Assembly: GCF_000237925.1 (NCBI RefSeq) | Contig: NC_031496.1 | Location: 6,559,801-6,623,800, forward strand | DNA from: Schistosoma mansoni | Taxonomy: Eukaryota; Platyhelminthes; Trematoda; Strigeidida; Schistosomatidae | Direction: 5' to 3' | Length of the DNA stretch: 64,000 bases | In this document: positions 25,201 to 31,487 of the stretch, piece by piece | How positions within the stretch are numbered: the stretch's first letter is position 1 | Layout: the number at the start of each line of letters is the position of its first letter | Notes under the pieces: model-generated | The model's database searches: none | Seen by the model: the letters and a program-made list of their open reading frames with translations, nothing else | What the model was told of the DNA's origin: nothing | Translations under genes and position numbers: made by a program

Positions 25201-26976
25201 CAGTTGGATTTGTAGCTGTTGACCATCAGATCTTGACTTGGTGGTTTAAACGTGACGTAGGGCTCAAAACTCCTAGGTTTCACCTGTGTTGGGGTCATAA
25301 GTGCCTACTTCCAGGAAAACCCCTTGGTGCGGTAAATGAGATTTCTGATAATCCGTAGTTTTCATTAGTTTACCACCTAATGTTAACTGATGGCGATTCC
25401 TCTGAAAAAAATTTATCATCAGTTACTCAATTTGTAAAGAGTAAATAATGAATCATGATAGGTTTAATTCTCTATTTGATGTTAAAATTGACCACAAATC
25501 AAACCCATTTTCAATCATGCTGATCAGGCAAATTACGGTCGTCATTAACAAATCTAAATACTCAGGAGTTTTCATCGATTCCTCTGGGCAGTTCGGGGCT
25601 ACTATCTATCAGAATAATAATTTTTCATTAAGAGGAAGTTGGAACCTCTATTTTTTAAACATATAGTTAGAAATCTCAAAGTTTTGTTTTTCTAAAGACT
25701 GGATATTTACTACTCTATTCATATCATGATAATAGTTTTTGTCTTTTCAAATCACGGACACAATGTTTTCAGATAAATAAACTAATATTATCTTGTATTA
25801 CACGAACCTGAGACTTTACATGTTACCCCGTTATTTCAACTGTCTGGGTTACACAGAGCACACTTGAAACTGTTAATAGTGTTGAAGTCTAATAATTATA
25901 TCATTGTCTGACATGGATTCATAAACATCAGTTTTCGATGAGATTAAAATTATATTTTAGACTTTTGCAAAGGACATAACACCTAGATTTGAAGCTTATT
26001 TTGTATTGTATTCACTTGATTCAATCTCTTAAAGTCAACATTTTCACCTGTTATTTACATATAATTGCTTATAGTTTACCAAGTAATTAGAACACCCTTC
26101 TTTGTGTTATCAATATATTAAAACAGTTATTCATTGGATTATTTTCGCGTTTGTGTAACCGACAGTGAAATAAAGTGAATAATTTAAAAAATGTAAAGGA
26201 GGAAACCACCTTACATTTCCTACCTTTATTACAAACTATATAAATACAGCGGTGGATTGCTGATTGAAGCTCACGTTTTGTAACCTTTAGATTATCCGCT
26301 CCAACTCCATTCTTTCATTTCCAATTCGTTTACCTGGCAGTGTAAGAGTAGTTCTTTCTAATAATAATGTACTTGGTAAATGAGTTTCATTATTTTAAAA
26401 AAATACAATTGATTGAAGAATTGACAAACACTTCATATATAAATTCATTTATTATTGTTTGTTTGAATCTTCCCATCGATGTGTTAGGACTGCAACTGGT
26501 CAGTCTCTAATTGGCATATGTGCATATTGCGCGTACTGCCTCGATGTAGCCTAAATTCACAAGCATGGTAAGCGAAGATGAACAGTGGCTAGCAGTGGAA
26601 TCCAGGACGCGCGTTTCGTCCTATTTGGGACTCGTCGGCTGGATGTACCTGCATCTCAGAGTTGATGTTCACTCTGGGACTCGAACCCAGTACCTTTCAC
26701 CTCAAACGTCATCGCGTTGTCCACTCGGCCACTGAGTCCTGATAGCCACTTGCTTGTGCAATGGGGTGAGGTTTAAATTCACTTAGTATTGTTTGCTTGA
26801 ATCTTCCCAATGAAGTTATATATATATATAATGATAAACTCAAACGTTATTTACCTCTTTCATAACAGGTTTATCATCATCAAATTGATGGACACAAAGA
26901 TTTAAATTCGAAACTTCAGAATGTATCTATTCTTTTAAACAAACTCCATGAGATCTCTGTTGAAAGTACTAAATGA
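2583..26976 (+). CDS. TTI1: TTI1 homologue (TELO2-interacting protein 1), C-terminal half, 12 exons
   Basis: Exons: 2583-2898, 4899-5059, 6995-7223, 9904-10083, 11797-12030, 14776-14881, 17153-17235, 21957-22072, 22429-22516, 22570-22656, 24185-24322, 26869-26976. All have AG acceptors and GT donors, and the reading phase carries through every junction, giving about 614 residues to the TGA at 26974. The protein aligns block by block with what I remember of animal TTI1: a MNS-I-ICLLLE block, [40 protein letters not shown], a LKEIGPLC block, and [14 protein letters not shown] (human VDPDSTWFLLNEL). TTI1 is an all-helical HEAT-repeat scaffold; with TELO2 and TTI2 it matures PI3K-like kinases such as mTOR, ATM and ATR in the cytoplasm. 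The animal protein has about 1,090 residues, so roughly the first 45% lies upstream of the window. Introns reach 4.7 kb and are filled with transposons. The linker in exon 5 is acidic and poorly conserved. Confidence 0.85.
2899..3857. other. TTI1 intron with a weak tRNA-like patch
   Basis: Mostly featureless intron. Around 3305-3356 the sequence 'agctcggtggtgaaatcttc' followed by 'ggtgcgaataccc' resembles decayed Pol III A and B boxes and may be an old SINE head. No fold typical of a real tRNA was found. Confidence 0.3.
3858..4065. repeat. SINE-B inverted pair (head to head)
   Basis: A minus-strand SINE-B 3' part (3858-3971) meets a plus-strand SINE-B 3' part (3972-4065). Both arms run from the hammerhead region to the 3' motif that reads 'tcaattgactcatga' on the sense strand. 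The arms match well enough to fold into a long hairpin, which also explains the mirror-image open frames of 60 codons on the two strands. Confidence 0.8.
3905..3951 (-). ncRNA. hammerhead ribozyme-like, SINE-B copy
   Basis: On the minus strand the core CTGAGGA, stem II strand GTCC, the loop CACAATA, then GAAA, ACGGCCGT and the cleavage triplet GTC are all present. The returning stem II strand is AAAC instead of GGAC, so stem II has two mismatches and this copy is probably weak or dead. Confidence 0.6.
4288..4748 (-). mobile_element. solo LTR fossil, family L2
   Basis: On the minus strand the sequence starts TGTAGTGGCTGGTAC and ends in GGCCACTAAACA, giving near-inverted TG...CA ends. It resembles the copies at 39896-40384, 56193-56971 and 61215-61731. 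No internal coding region is attached, so it looks like a solo LTR of an LTR retrotransposon. It is an old, diverged copy, and no clear target duplication was seen. Confidence 0.65.
4899..5059 (+). CDS. TTI1: TTI1 exon B
   Basis: The exon enters in phase 0 after 'cattaacag' and leaves in phase 2 before GTTAGT. It encodes [20 protein letters not shown] and on to [10 protein letters not shown], matching the LLLMSALYPVLEKAGD region of animal TTI1. Confidence 0.8.
5225..5697 (+). mobile_element. R1 retroposon copy, cut by assembly gap
   Basis: From 'ccctaatgccctggtacgg' onward this matches the TSD-flanked R1 copy at 15873-16393 read on its minus strand. It runs to 'tgtacaatatctatgtgt', just short of the R1 tail, where the N gap begins. 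A block of about 40 bases present in the other copy is missing near 5390. Confidence 0.75.
5698..5897. other. assembly gap (200 N)
   Basis: Exactly 200 N bases, so the true size is unknown. R1 lies on the left and the LINE-A 3' end on the right. Open frames running through it are artefacts. Confidence 1.
5898..6342 (+). mobile_element. LINE-A 3' end fragment
   Basis: The conserved LINE-A C-terminus is readable: [58 protein letters not shown]. It is followed by the family 3' UTR ending near 'cctacgttgtcgctgactga'. The 5' side is lost in the assembly gap. Confidence 0.8.
6464..6690 (-). repeat. SINE-B copy (tRNA-derived, hammerhead-bearing)
   Basis: On the minus strand the order is an A-box-like 'ggtctatcggttaagtgctc', a B box GGTTCGAATCT, the hammerhead region, then the 3' part ending 'ccccttctgatc'. 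It lies in the TTI1 intron between exons B and C. Confidence 0.8.
6555..6600 (-). ncRNA. hammerhead ribozyme-like, decayed SINE-B copy
   Basis: The core CTGAGGA, a perfect stem I (GCACTG with CAGTGC) and the GTC cleavage site are kept. The first stem II base is changed (TTCC) and the invariant GAAA reads AAAA, so cleavage is unlikely. Confidence 0.6.
6995..7223 (+). CDS. TTI1: TTI1 exon C
   Basis: The exon completes a split Ser codon, then reads [20 protein letters not shown] and ends [11 protein letters not shown] in phase 0 before GTAATT. The NADYLV-SITLDL block is the clearest match to TTI1 (human NSDYLVNGISLNL). Confidence 0.85.
7224..8727. other. TTI1 intron, no feature recognised
   Basis: AT-rich intron. 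No coding block and no repeat shared with the rest of the window was seen. Confidence 0.4.
8733..9702 (+). mobile_element. Penelope-like element remnant with GIY-YIG remnant and long inverted ends
   Basis: The ends (8733-8912 and 9523-9702) are about 180 bases each and are near-perfect inverted copies of one another. Between them the plus strand encodes pieces typical of the C-terminal endonuclease of Penelope-like retroelements: [11 protein letters not shown] (GIY-YIG motif, near 9036), [11 protein letters not shown] (near 9090), then [20 protein letters not shown] and [20 protein letters not shown] (9152-9290). The reverse transcriptase that should precede them is not seen, so the copy is 5' truncated, and the endonuclease reading is broken more than once. 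Penelope-like elements are known to carry terminal repeats in direct or inverted orientation, which fits. Confidence 0.75.
9904..10083 (+). CDS. TTI1: TTI1 exon D
   Basis: The 180-base exon, phase 0 at both ends, lies between 'cttaccag' and GTAAATG. It encodes [20 protein letters not shown] and on to [15 protein letters not shown], matching the [20 protein letters not shown] region of animal TTI1. Confidence 0.8.
10310..10810. repeat. two old SINE-B-like copies in opposite orientation
   Basis: A minus-strand copy (about 10310-10520) keeps 'gggaatcgaaccc' (a reversed B box) and the cttaacctattgatt A-box area. A plus-strand copy (about 10620-10810) keeps 'tgggtttgattcactgtga' and 'gctgaggaatgtcatactga' followed by ACGAAAC. 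Both are much more diverged than the copies at 6.5, 11.4 and 58 kb, so this is an older layer of the family. Confidence 0.55.
10811..11329. other. TTI1 intron, no feature recognised
   Basis: AT-rich intron sequence between the old SINE-B pair and the younger SINE-B copy. I see nothing further in it. Confidence 0.4.
11330..11572 (-). repeat. SINE-B copy
   Basis: A copy with the 3' end 'agatcagaaggggttttgtg' (as + strand), the hammerhead region, the reversed B box 'agattcgaacc', the A-box area, and the start of the 5' unit 'ccggcatccaacggtgttaa'. Confidence 0.8.
11419..11464 (-). ncRNA. hammerhead ribozyme-like, SINE-B copy
   Basis: The core CTGAGGA, GAAA and stem I GCACTG/CAGTGC are intact. 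Stem II is GTGC against GGAC (one mismatch), and the cleavage triplet is ATC in a weakened stem III. Activity is doubtful. Confidence 0.6.
11797..12030 (+). CDS. TTI1: TTI1 exon E (acidic linker)
   Basis: 78 codons, phase 0 at both ends. They encode a Ser/Thr/Asp/Asn-rich linker ending PDHLQIVEE. Vertebrate TTI1 also has an acidic, poorly conserved insert just before the C-terminal HEAT block, so the position fits although the sequence does not align. Confidence 0.75.
12031..12705. other. TTI1 intron, no feature recognised
   Basis: AT-rich intron sequence without recognisable genes or repeats. Confidence 0.4.
12710..12905 (-). repeat. ancient SINE-B-like copy
   Basis: The order of blocks matches SINE-B on the minus strand ('aaaccaggaagcaatgg', 'gagctccccagtggtatgca', 'acccaagaatattggtctcg', 'cccagcgatattaat'), but with heavy divergence. 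No working ribozyme or promoter is left. Confidence 0.45.
13211..13263. repeat. (TA)n microsatellite
   Basis: An uninterrupted TA dinucleotide run of about 26 units, inside a TTI1 intron. Confidence 0.95.
13640..14110 (+). repeat. dispersed repeat family C
   Basis: Blocks such as 'cttgtacaaatgatattttc', 'ttggtacgatttggtctgtt' and 'ttgatgttctggacttaa' recur in reverse orientation at 27284-27720, and a short part recurs at 38650-38760. No coding blocks were seen; it may be an LTR or other noncoding end of an element. Confidence 0.6.
14406..14549. repeat. 54-bp inverted repeat hairpin
   Basis: Arms 14406-14459 and 14496-14549 pair with about five mismatches around a 36-base loop. The arms contain 'agttctggtttaagc' and its complement, and pairing extends weakly outward. 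This could be a MITE-like element or the remains of two inverted ends. Confidence 0.8.
14776..14881 (+). CDS. TTI1: TTI1 exon F
   Basis: The exon encodes [20 protein letters not shown] and on to ESETS, ending in phase 1 before GTGAGA. It matches the [20 protein letters not shown] block of animal TTI1, which begins the C-terminal HEAT repeats. Confidence 0.85.
14943..15345 (-). repeat. dispersed repeat family D
   Basis: 'attagctttattcaatatta' followed by blocks shared with 24512-24812 ('gtgatctccagttagatgt', 'ggcaggaacaggtagtccgg'). On the minus strand it would end in AATAAAGC and an (ATT)n-like tail, which suggests a retroposon. Confidence 0.6.
15583..15860. repeat. possible repeat beginning 'gtagtgaacgagaac'
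   Basis: The opening bases resemble 'ttgtgaacgagattacgtgg' at 60850, with a similar downstream layout. The family is unknown. R1 is inserted just behind it. Confidence 0.35.
15873..16393 (-). mobile_element. R1 retroposon, full-length copy with target-site duplication
   Basis: The 12-base sequence ACCTTAAAAGAT occurs on both sides (15861-15872 and 16394-16405), a clean target-site duplication. On the minus strand the element starts GCCCCCGAATGCCC and ends in an (ATAA)n-like tail, as expected of a target-primed retroposon of about 520 bases. No reverse transcriptase, and no convincing Pol III boxes, were seen. Other copies lie at 5225-5697, 51005-51300, 59575-60075 and, as remnants, 17318-17382 and 60700-60845. 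The matching 75-codon frames in copies reflect shared sequence rather than a proven protein. Confidence 0.85.
16831..16889. repeat. near-perfect hairpin
   Basis: Arms 16831-16857 and 16863-16889 are 27 bases each with one mismatch and a 5-base loop (cgact). Weaker pairing continues for about 20 bases outside. It lies in the intron before TTI1 exon G. Confidence 0.85.
17153..17235 (+). CDS. TTI1: TTI1 exon G
   Basis: The exon reads [20 protein letters not shown] and on to NHAIVVEK, phase 1 in and phase 0 out. It is the strongest single match to TTI1 (human NQLLPLAHQAWPSLVHRL). Confidence 0.9.
17318..20582 (+). mobile_element. LINE-B, near full-length decayed non-LTR retrotransposon
   Basis: After a 5' UTR (from about 17318) a frame opens at 17657 with the apurinic-type endonuclease: [15 protein letters not shown], then [12 protein letters not shown] 200-N gap removes part of it, then [25 protein letters not shown] and [14 protein letters not shown] follow. 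The RT begins near 19090 ([16 protein letters not shown]) with [61 protein letters not shown] and the catalytic [11 protein letters not shown]. The C-terminal region has LLYGTETWR and [16 protein letters not shown]. Stop codons at 18733 (TAA), 19675 (TAA) and 19981 (TAA) and a frameshift near 20220 make it inactive. It ends in a (GTAA)n tail at 20569-20582, a tail type common in RTE-like LINEs. The whole element sits in the TTI1 intron between exons G and H. Confidence 0.9.
17953..18152. other. assembly gap (200 N)
   Basis: 200 N bases inside the LINE-B endonuclease. From the missing protein blocks roughly 250 bases should be here, so the gap size is nominal. Confidence 1.
20583..21086 (-). 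mobile_element. third LINE family, 3' fragment
   Basis: The minus-strand frame reads [21 protein letters not shown], then [51 protein letters not shown] and [20 protein letters not shown]. It is clearly related to LINE-A but distinct in sequence. Its 3' side abuts the (GTAA)n tail of LINE-B, so the two elements lie tail to tail. Confidence 0.75.
21087..21956. other. TTI1 intron, no feature recognised
   Basis: AT-rich sequence leading to the 'tgtcttttattgcag' acceptor of exon H. Confidence 0.45.
21957..22072 (+). CDS. TTI1: TTI1 exon H
   Basis: The exon reads [20 protein letters not shown] and on to [15 protein letters not shown], matching [20 protein letters not shown] and the following VLPKL of animal TTI1. 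It leaves in phase 2. Confidence 0.9.
22429..22516 (+). CDS. TTI1: TTI1 exon I
   Basis: The exon reads [20 protein letters not shown] and [10 protein letters not shown]; the GPLC motif aligns with LQGLGPLCERL of animal TTI1. It completes the split codon from exon H. Confidence 0.85.
22570..22656 (+). CDS. TTI1: TTI1 exon J
   Basis: 29 codons, phase 0 at both ends, after an intron of only 53 bases. It reads [20 protein letters not shown] and NSQPDGLQQ, matching VADACLIYLSVKQPVKLQE. Confidence 0.85.
22657..24184. other. TTI1 intron, no feature recognised
   Basis: AT-rich intron without recognised repeats or coding blocks. Confidence 0.4.
24185..24322 (+). CDS. TTI1: TTI1 exon K
   Basis: 46 codons, phase 0 at both ends, containing [14 protein letters not shown], a signature block of TTI1 (human VDPDSTWFLLNELY). 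Confidence 0.9.
24512..24812 (-). repeat. dispersed repeat family D, second copy
   Basis: Collinear with 14943-15345: 'attagctttattcaatatta', 'gtgatcaccagttggatgtc', 'gacaggaacaggtagccc'. Both copies lie in TTI1 introns. Confidence 0.6.
24813..26452. other. TTI1 intron, no family identified
   Basis: No coding evidence. A GC-richer patch at 25225-25325 ('ctaggtttcacctgtgttgg') looks unlike its surroundings and may be a repeat fragment, but I found no second copy in the window. Confidence 0.35.
26453..26809 (-). repeat. SINE-A (Smalpha-like) unit with terminal redundancy
   Basis: On the minus strand it carries a tRNA-like head with an intact A box (TGGCCGAGTGG, about 26722-26732) and a perfect B box (GGTTCGAGTCC, about 26676-26687), then a hammerhead, then 'gttgcagtcctaacacat'. 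The same 23-base block (tattgtttg-ttgaatcttccca, one mismatch) stands at both ends (26453-26475 and 26787-26809), giving a 334-base unit. Size, Pol III boxes and ribozyme agree with the Smalpha family of Schistosoma. Confidence 0.85.
26598..26649 (-). ncRNA. hammerhead ribozyme, SINE-A copy
   Basis: The minus strand reads CCGACGA for the core (usual CUGANGA, so U4 is C), then GTCC-CAAATA-GGAC (perfect stem II), GAAA, ACGCGCGT and the cleavage triplet GTC. Stem I strands CCAG and CTGG are present. It is the schistosome hammerhead with one core change. Confidence 0.8.
26869..26976 (+). CDS. TTI1: TTI1 last exon (L)
   Basis: The exon reads [20 protein letters not shown] and [15 protein letters not shown] before the TGA at 26974-26976, close to the NVLQLLKELQ end of human TTI1. 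No canonical AATAAA was found in the next 300 bases. Confidence 0.85.
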   Translation, partial: VYHHQIDGHKDLNSKLQNVSILLNKLHEISVESTK

Positions 26977-27283
26977 ACCAAGTTTCTTCTTATATGTATG
27001 TATATCCCATCATTTTTTTATTACAAAAGAAAACTTGTGTCGTCCGTAACGTTTTGAATCGAATGTATAACTGTTGAATACATCTTCAATCTCCCCTGTT
27101 TATTCCTCTTTTTGTGTAAATATATTTTGTAGAATCTATATATTTATAAGAAAAGGAGATAATAGTTGTTGTGTCGATATTAATACATTCGTTAAATACT
27201 ATCGATCATTGAAAATTGTTCACGGTTATTTTAAAGTTTGTTTTTGTTGTATCAATTGAGTGAGTGCCCTGTTAAATATATGA
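26977..27283. other. TTI1 3' flank
   Basis: Likely 3' UTR and intergenic sequence; nothing else recognised. Confidence 0.4.
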
Positions 27284-27720
27284 AGTTATAAGACCGCCAA
27301 TTGGAGAGCAGTGATTTTATCGATCTGATCCAATAATACACAAAAACCATATGAGCAGTCTTGAGTACTTATCAGTTCTGCTATCTGCCTAGCCCAGCCA
27401 GTTAAGTCCAGAACATCAATAACAGACTCTCAAACATACTGGGTTTATATACCAAACAAACAGACCACATCGTACCATAAAATAGAAAATAACATTTGTA
27501 CAAGATTTGGCCAAATGTGGCTGTGAATAGGGGGAACAGTAATCAATGGACTGGGGATAACTCAAAAATGATAAATCGTATAATAATAGTCTATGGGTCA
27601 AAATAAAGCTTATAATAAGAGGGACACGAATGTAAATAGTTTAGTTACTTAGCAATTATACAATAGGAAATATACGTATTACATTGGTCCATAAATAGTC
27701 CTCAAAATTTACCATTTACA
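27284..27720 (-). repeat. dispersed repeat family C, reverse copy
   Basis: Reverse complement of 13640-14110: 'agtccagaacatcaataaca', 'accacatcgtaccataaaat' and 'acatttgtacaagatttgg' mirror the blocks there. Confidence 0.6.
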
Positions 27721-28168
27721 ATTCTCTTCAGGATACAACAATGTAGATGGTGAATCTACAAAACTGCCCTGTCTTCACCTCTATTATATTCATACGATTT
27801 ATTGAGCTGAGTAATGCTATTTTATAAACGAATTAGAAAACAATAATTACTTTTAAGGTTATATTCTTTTTGATGTGTATAGTTGACTAACGAGAGGATT
27901 ATGTAAGATTGAGTCCTTAAATTTGGTTCAATCTAAATATCAACCAGCCATAACACCTTTATACCGTATGACCAAACCCATGTTGTAAATATACATACAT
28001 ATGAAATCATTTTATCAAAATATAAAATTGATATACACACATACTCATTAAACTATCTGACTAGTGCAGGAAAAAAACGTACTTCATGGTTGAGTATGAT
28101 CACTTAATCAAACACTCTTTTAAAACTTTTCTAAACATGAAAAGCAAAGATGGGTAGTGACTAGCAGT

Positions 28169-28220
28169 GGAATCCAGAACGAGCGTTTCGTTTTATTTGG
28201 GACTCGTCAGCTGGATGTAC
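28169..28220 (-). ncRNA. hammerhead ribozyme-like, SINE-A copy
   Basis: The core CTGACGA and GAAA are intact, but the returning stem II strand is AAAC instead of GGAC, so the stem is broken. Confidence 0.65.
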
Positions 28221-28326
28221 CTGCATCTCAGAGTTGATTTTCACTCTGAGACTCGAACCCTAGTACCTTTTAGCTTCAAACGCCATAGAGTCCGAGTCCC
28301 AGAGTGAACATCAACTCGGAGACACA

Positions 28327-28378
28327 GGTACATCCAGCTGTCGAGTCCCAAATAGAACGAAACGCGCGTCCTGGATTC
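28327..28378 (+). ncRNA. hammerhead ribozyme-like, SINE-A copy
   Basis: Stem I, GAAA and the GCGTC cleavage side are kept. The core reads CTGTCGA (A6 changed) and stem II has one mismatch, so this copy is probably dead. Confidence 0.65.
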
Positions 28379-28944
28379 CACTGCTAGTCACTATCCATCT
28401 TTGCTTATAATACTTGTGAATTAAGGCTATATCGAGGCAATACACACAGTATGCACGTATGGCCAATAAGAGACTGACCAGTTGCAGTCCTAAGCATCAA
28501 CGAGAAGATTCAAACAAACAATACTAAGTGGATTTAGTTAAGACTGTTGGATACTATGAAATTCATTTCTTCTATTCATTGAGATAATTCACAACATCAT
28601 TTCTATCCGACTTTATAAGACTTTCAATGCATCCATGTGTTTATAGTTCTATGCAAGTAACGTTTTCTTATAACTTATTTGATTTATTGTTAAATTTATG
28701 TGACTTTCAGTTACATTTAGCTCATTTACATATTAACATAATGAAAAAAGGTTTGTAATGAAAATGAAATGTATATTATTGTTAATCATCTTGTCGTTTA
28801 ATTTACTAAGGAAAGAAAAATCCTGGATTTTATTGTTGTGAATTTGACCAACCGCTAAAGTGATTATTATGTCGAAAGATACGTAACCAATCAAGTCTAC
28901 CCTACACTTTGTATTATTCTTGTTCCTAATTACTATCAAGAAAT

Positions 28945-29170
28945 CTTGATACTTACTTACACCTGTTAATCATCGTGGAGCACAGGCTGCCCACCAACAT
29001 TCTCCATCGAACTCTATCCTAAGAAATCCTTTCCAGTTCTTTCCCATTGCAATTCATTCTTCTGATGTTTGCTTCCAATTCCAGATGTAGTGTGCTCTTT
29101 AGCCTTCCTGTTTTCTGTTTCCCTTCAGGATTCCAAGTTACCGCATGCCTCGTGATGTGAAACGAATCAT
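28945..29170 (-). mobile_element. LINE-B 3' end fragment
   Basis: Starting with TTAC repeats and 'cacctgttaatcatcgtgg', the reverse complement runs through the LINE-B C-terminal coding region (equivalents of [17 protein letters not shown] and WR-L) with heavy decay. Confidence 0.65.
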
Positions 29171-29430
29171 AATTTATGAATACGCCAGTTCCACATTGTA
29201 ATTTCAGGTAGACAACAACGTATACTGGTTAGTGCTAACACTGACCAGTCCTAATCAAATGTAGTGCACTTGTAGGCTGACAAACGTACGATGAAAAACC
29301 AGTGTTGAAAGATCAACAACGTTCTCTGAAAATTATCAATTTTTACTCGCATCATTTAAGTCAAGTTCATCCAATACTAATTTTCAGAGCATTTCGAGTA
29401 AGATACCTGAAACCTTTTTCAATGGCTGTG

Positions 29431-29431
<1 letters not shown>

Positions 29432-29469
<38 letters not shown>
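29432..29469. repeat. (TA)n microsatellite
   Basis: About 19 TA units. Confidence 0.95.
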
Positions 29470-29471
<2 letters not shown>

Positions 29472-29755
29472 CAGCTTCTATTGCATTTAAATGAATCCAA
29501 GTGAACAATGAGTGAAATATAAATCCTACTCAACTTTGTATATGCCCTTTTTACGTCAAGACAATGCAGGAGTAGAAATCCCAGTTTGTTTCGGAAAATT
29601 ACATTTCAAGCGCATGTTTATCCAGGCAGCTGGAGTGCTTTTTTATATTCGAAATCCCAGATTCTGGAATAACTGAGGTAAGATCACTTACCAGATTGAC
29701 GACCCTCAGACATTTGGGCCCAAACGTCAAATGAATTCCTCAAACAAACAGGAAT

Positions 29756-29856
29756 TTTAATAGTTCTGATTATGAGTCAATTGAAGCTAGACCATCATGG
29801 AAAACCTGGAAGCACTGGACGGTCATGTCGTCCTATTGTGGGACTCCTCAGCATTA
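29756..29856 (-). repeat. SINE-B 3' fragment with hammerhead
   Basis: A short minus-strand fragment from the 3' motif to the hammerhead core. At 29812-29855 the core CTGAGGA and a perfect stem II GTCC/GGAC are kept, but GAAA reads GACA. The head and Pol III boxes are missing. Confidence 0.7.
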
Positions 29857-31487
29857 ATAACAATGAAAAATCGAACAGATTTTATTCTCATCCTCACATA
29901 TAGGAATAAGTTCACCACAAACCTTCAATCTGAAAATCTCTTCGTATCCAATTAACCAAGAGGCAACTGCAAGAATTAGACCGAAATTATGAAGGAACCT
30001 AGGTCGAAGCTTCGGCAAAACAAGAATATCACATTCATTTAAAACAATGTAATATGAACAACAATAGTTCATTGTGAGTTAAGTAATTCAGATATCTTGC
30101 AACATTACTGACTAAAAGAAGACAGGCTTCTTTCACGAGTAAACTCTGTATAGCAATATACTGAAGAATCTTTATGACAAGTAGTCGAGCTCAAGCAAAT
30201 AAATAGACCTTGAAACTTACATCCGTGTCTGAAATTTTGTGTTCCCTAGGGCTGACACAGTTGTCCTTGGGACGTCGTCATCATATACAGTTTGCAGCTG
30301 TGAGAAGACAATTTACTAACGTCTCTTGCTAAGATTCCCTTGTCTTCAACTCTGTCTTTCATAAAAACTAATCCCCAAACTAGTTCTTAAGATGCTTGTT
30401 TCCCCTGATAAGTCAGGAAGTATCATTACTGAATGGACTTCACCTATACTCTTCTCCAATAGACCATGGCAATTAGGATATCCCAGTCAACTAGTTTGCT
30501 TGTCTCTACTTTTAAGCACACCTGTAACGATATAATTCAAGTGCAACCTGTTATGTTACAACAGCTTTTCTGTCACTATCACAACAAAATCCTTCAGGTC
30601 GTTTAGATTAAAAACTAGTTTTTTGCCATATCAAGCTTCTTTTATGAAAGATCCAAGATACTATTCTGTTAAATGCTGTCCATACATATTGTAATTTAAT
30701 ACACTATGAATACAATAAATCATGCGCTTTCTACCTATTGTTGACTGACTAGCAGCAGGAGTATTAAAATATTAGATTACCTTATGGCGCAAATCAATAT
30801 GTATACTATCCCGTGTCCAAGCACGAAGATATCCCTTTCATTCGTATTTAGTAGAATGTAAATTCATTAGCGCCCTCACTGGACATTTTGAGTATTCACA
30901 ATTTAAAAGTAACTCAGCAGTGCACCTTATCACTTTTAATAAACAGTTACTGTCACTAGGTCGCTTTCTATAATATTAAGGATGTTTGTTCGACAAAGCC
31001 TTTACAAGTAAAACCTTTATAATCGAAGTATGTCTACCCAGTCAAACAGAAGTCAGAGATGAAGTTGTTCGAGGATATATTTGAAAGGCTTTCGATATAT
31101 CGGGAAGCGTCTGATTTGAACTGGTTGACTGTTGCAAGTGATGCGTAATAGGACGTCCCCACTCGCGATCTGATGTGGATGCGTGACCAGAACCTTCAGC
31201 TAGGTGTGTACAGTAAAGCTAGTGATGTCAGCATCAACGTTGAGAAATTGCAGAACTATTTCTTTTGAGGATCTATTTACCTCTACAATATGATATTTTG
31301 TAAACAAGAAATGTTGGACAATTTCATTTTGGGTATCAGAGTATGTGTCTATCTGAACGATTCATGAATGAGGACATGTTTTTGGATAAAAAATAATTTA
31401 TGCAACTGTGGCTACAACCATTCAATGATATGATAATTCTGGGTACGTTTGATGTGCAAACAGTGATTGTAATATGTGTAACTGAGA
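29857..31487. other. intergenic, nothing recognised
   Basis: No host exon or repeat shared with other parts of the window was recognised in this 1.6 kb. Confidence 0.35.

Larger units (their letters stand above)
28137..28540. repeat. SINE-A inverted pair (head to head)
   Basis: A minus-strand copy (28137-28288) containing hammerhead, B box and part of the A-box head meets a plus-strand copy (28289-28540) starting at the B-box region. The plus copy runs through its hammerhead to 'gaagattcaaacaaacaata' and on into 'ctaagtggattta', which is the start of the next repeat unit. Confidence 0.8.

Noticed and set aside
26676-26732. Possible genuine tRNA gene (A and B boxes both good)
   Set aside because: No acceptor stem pairing at the expected places, and the boxes are part of the 334-base SINE-A unit.
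29302-29490. Second Tyr-Ile repeat frame
   Set aside because: Same cause, the (TA)n run at 29432-29469.
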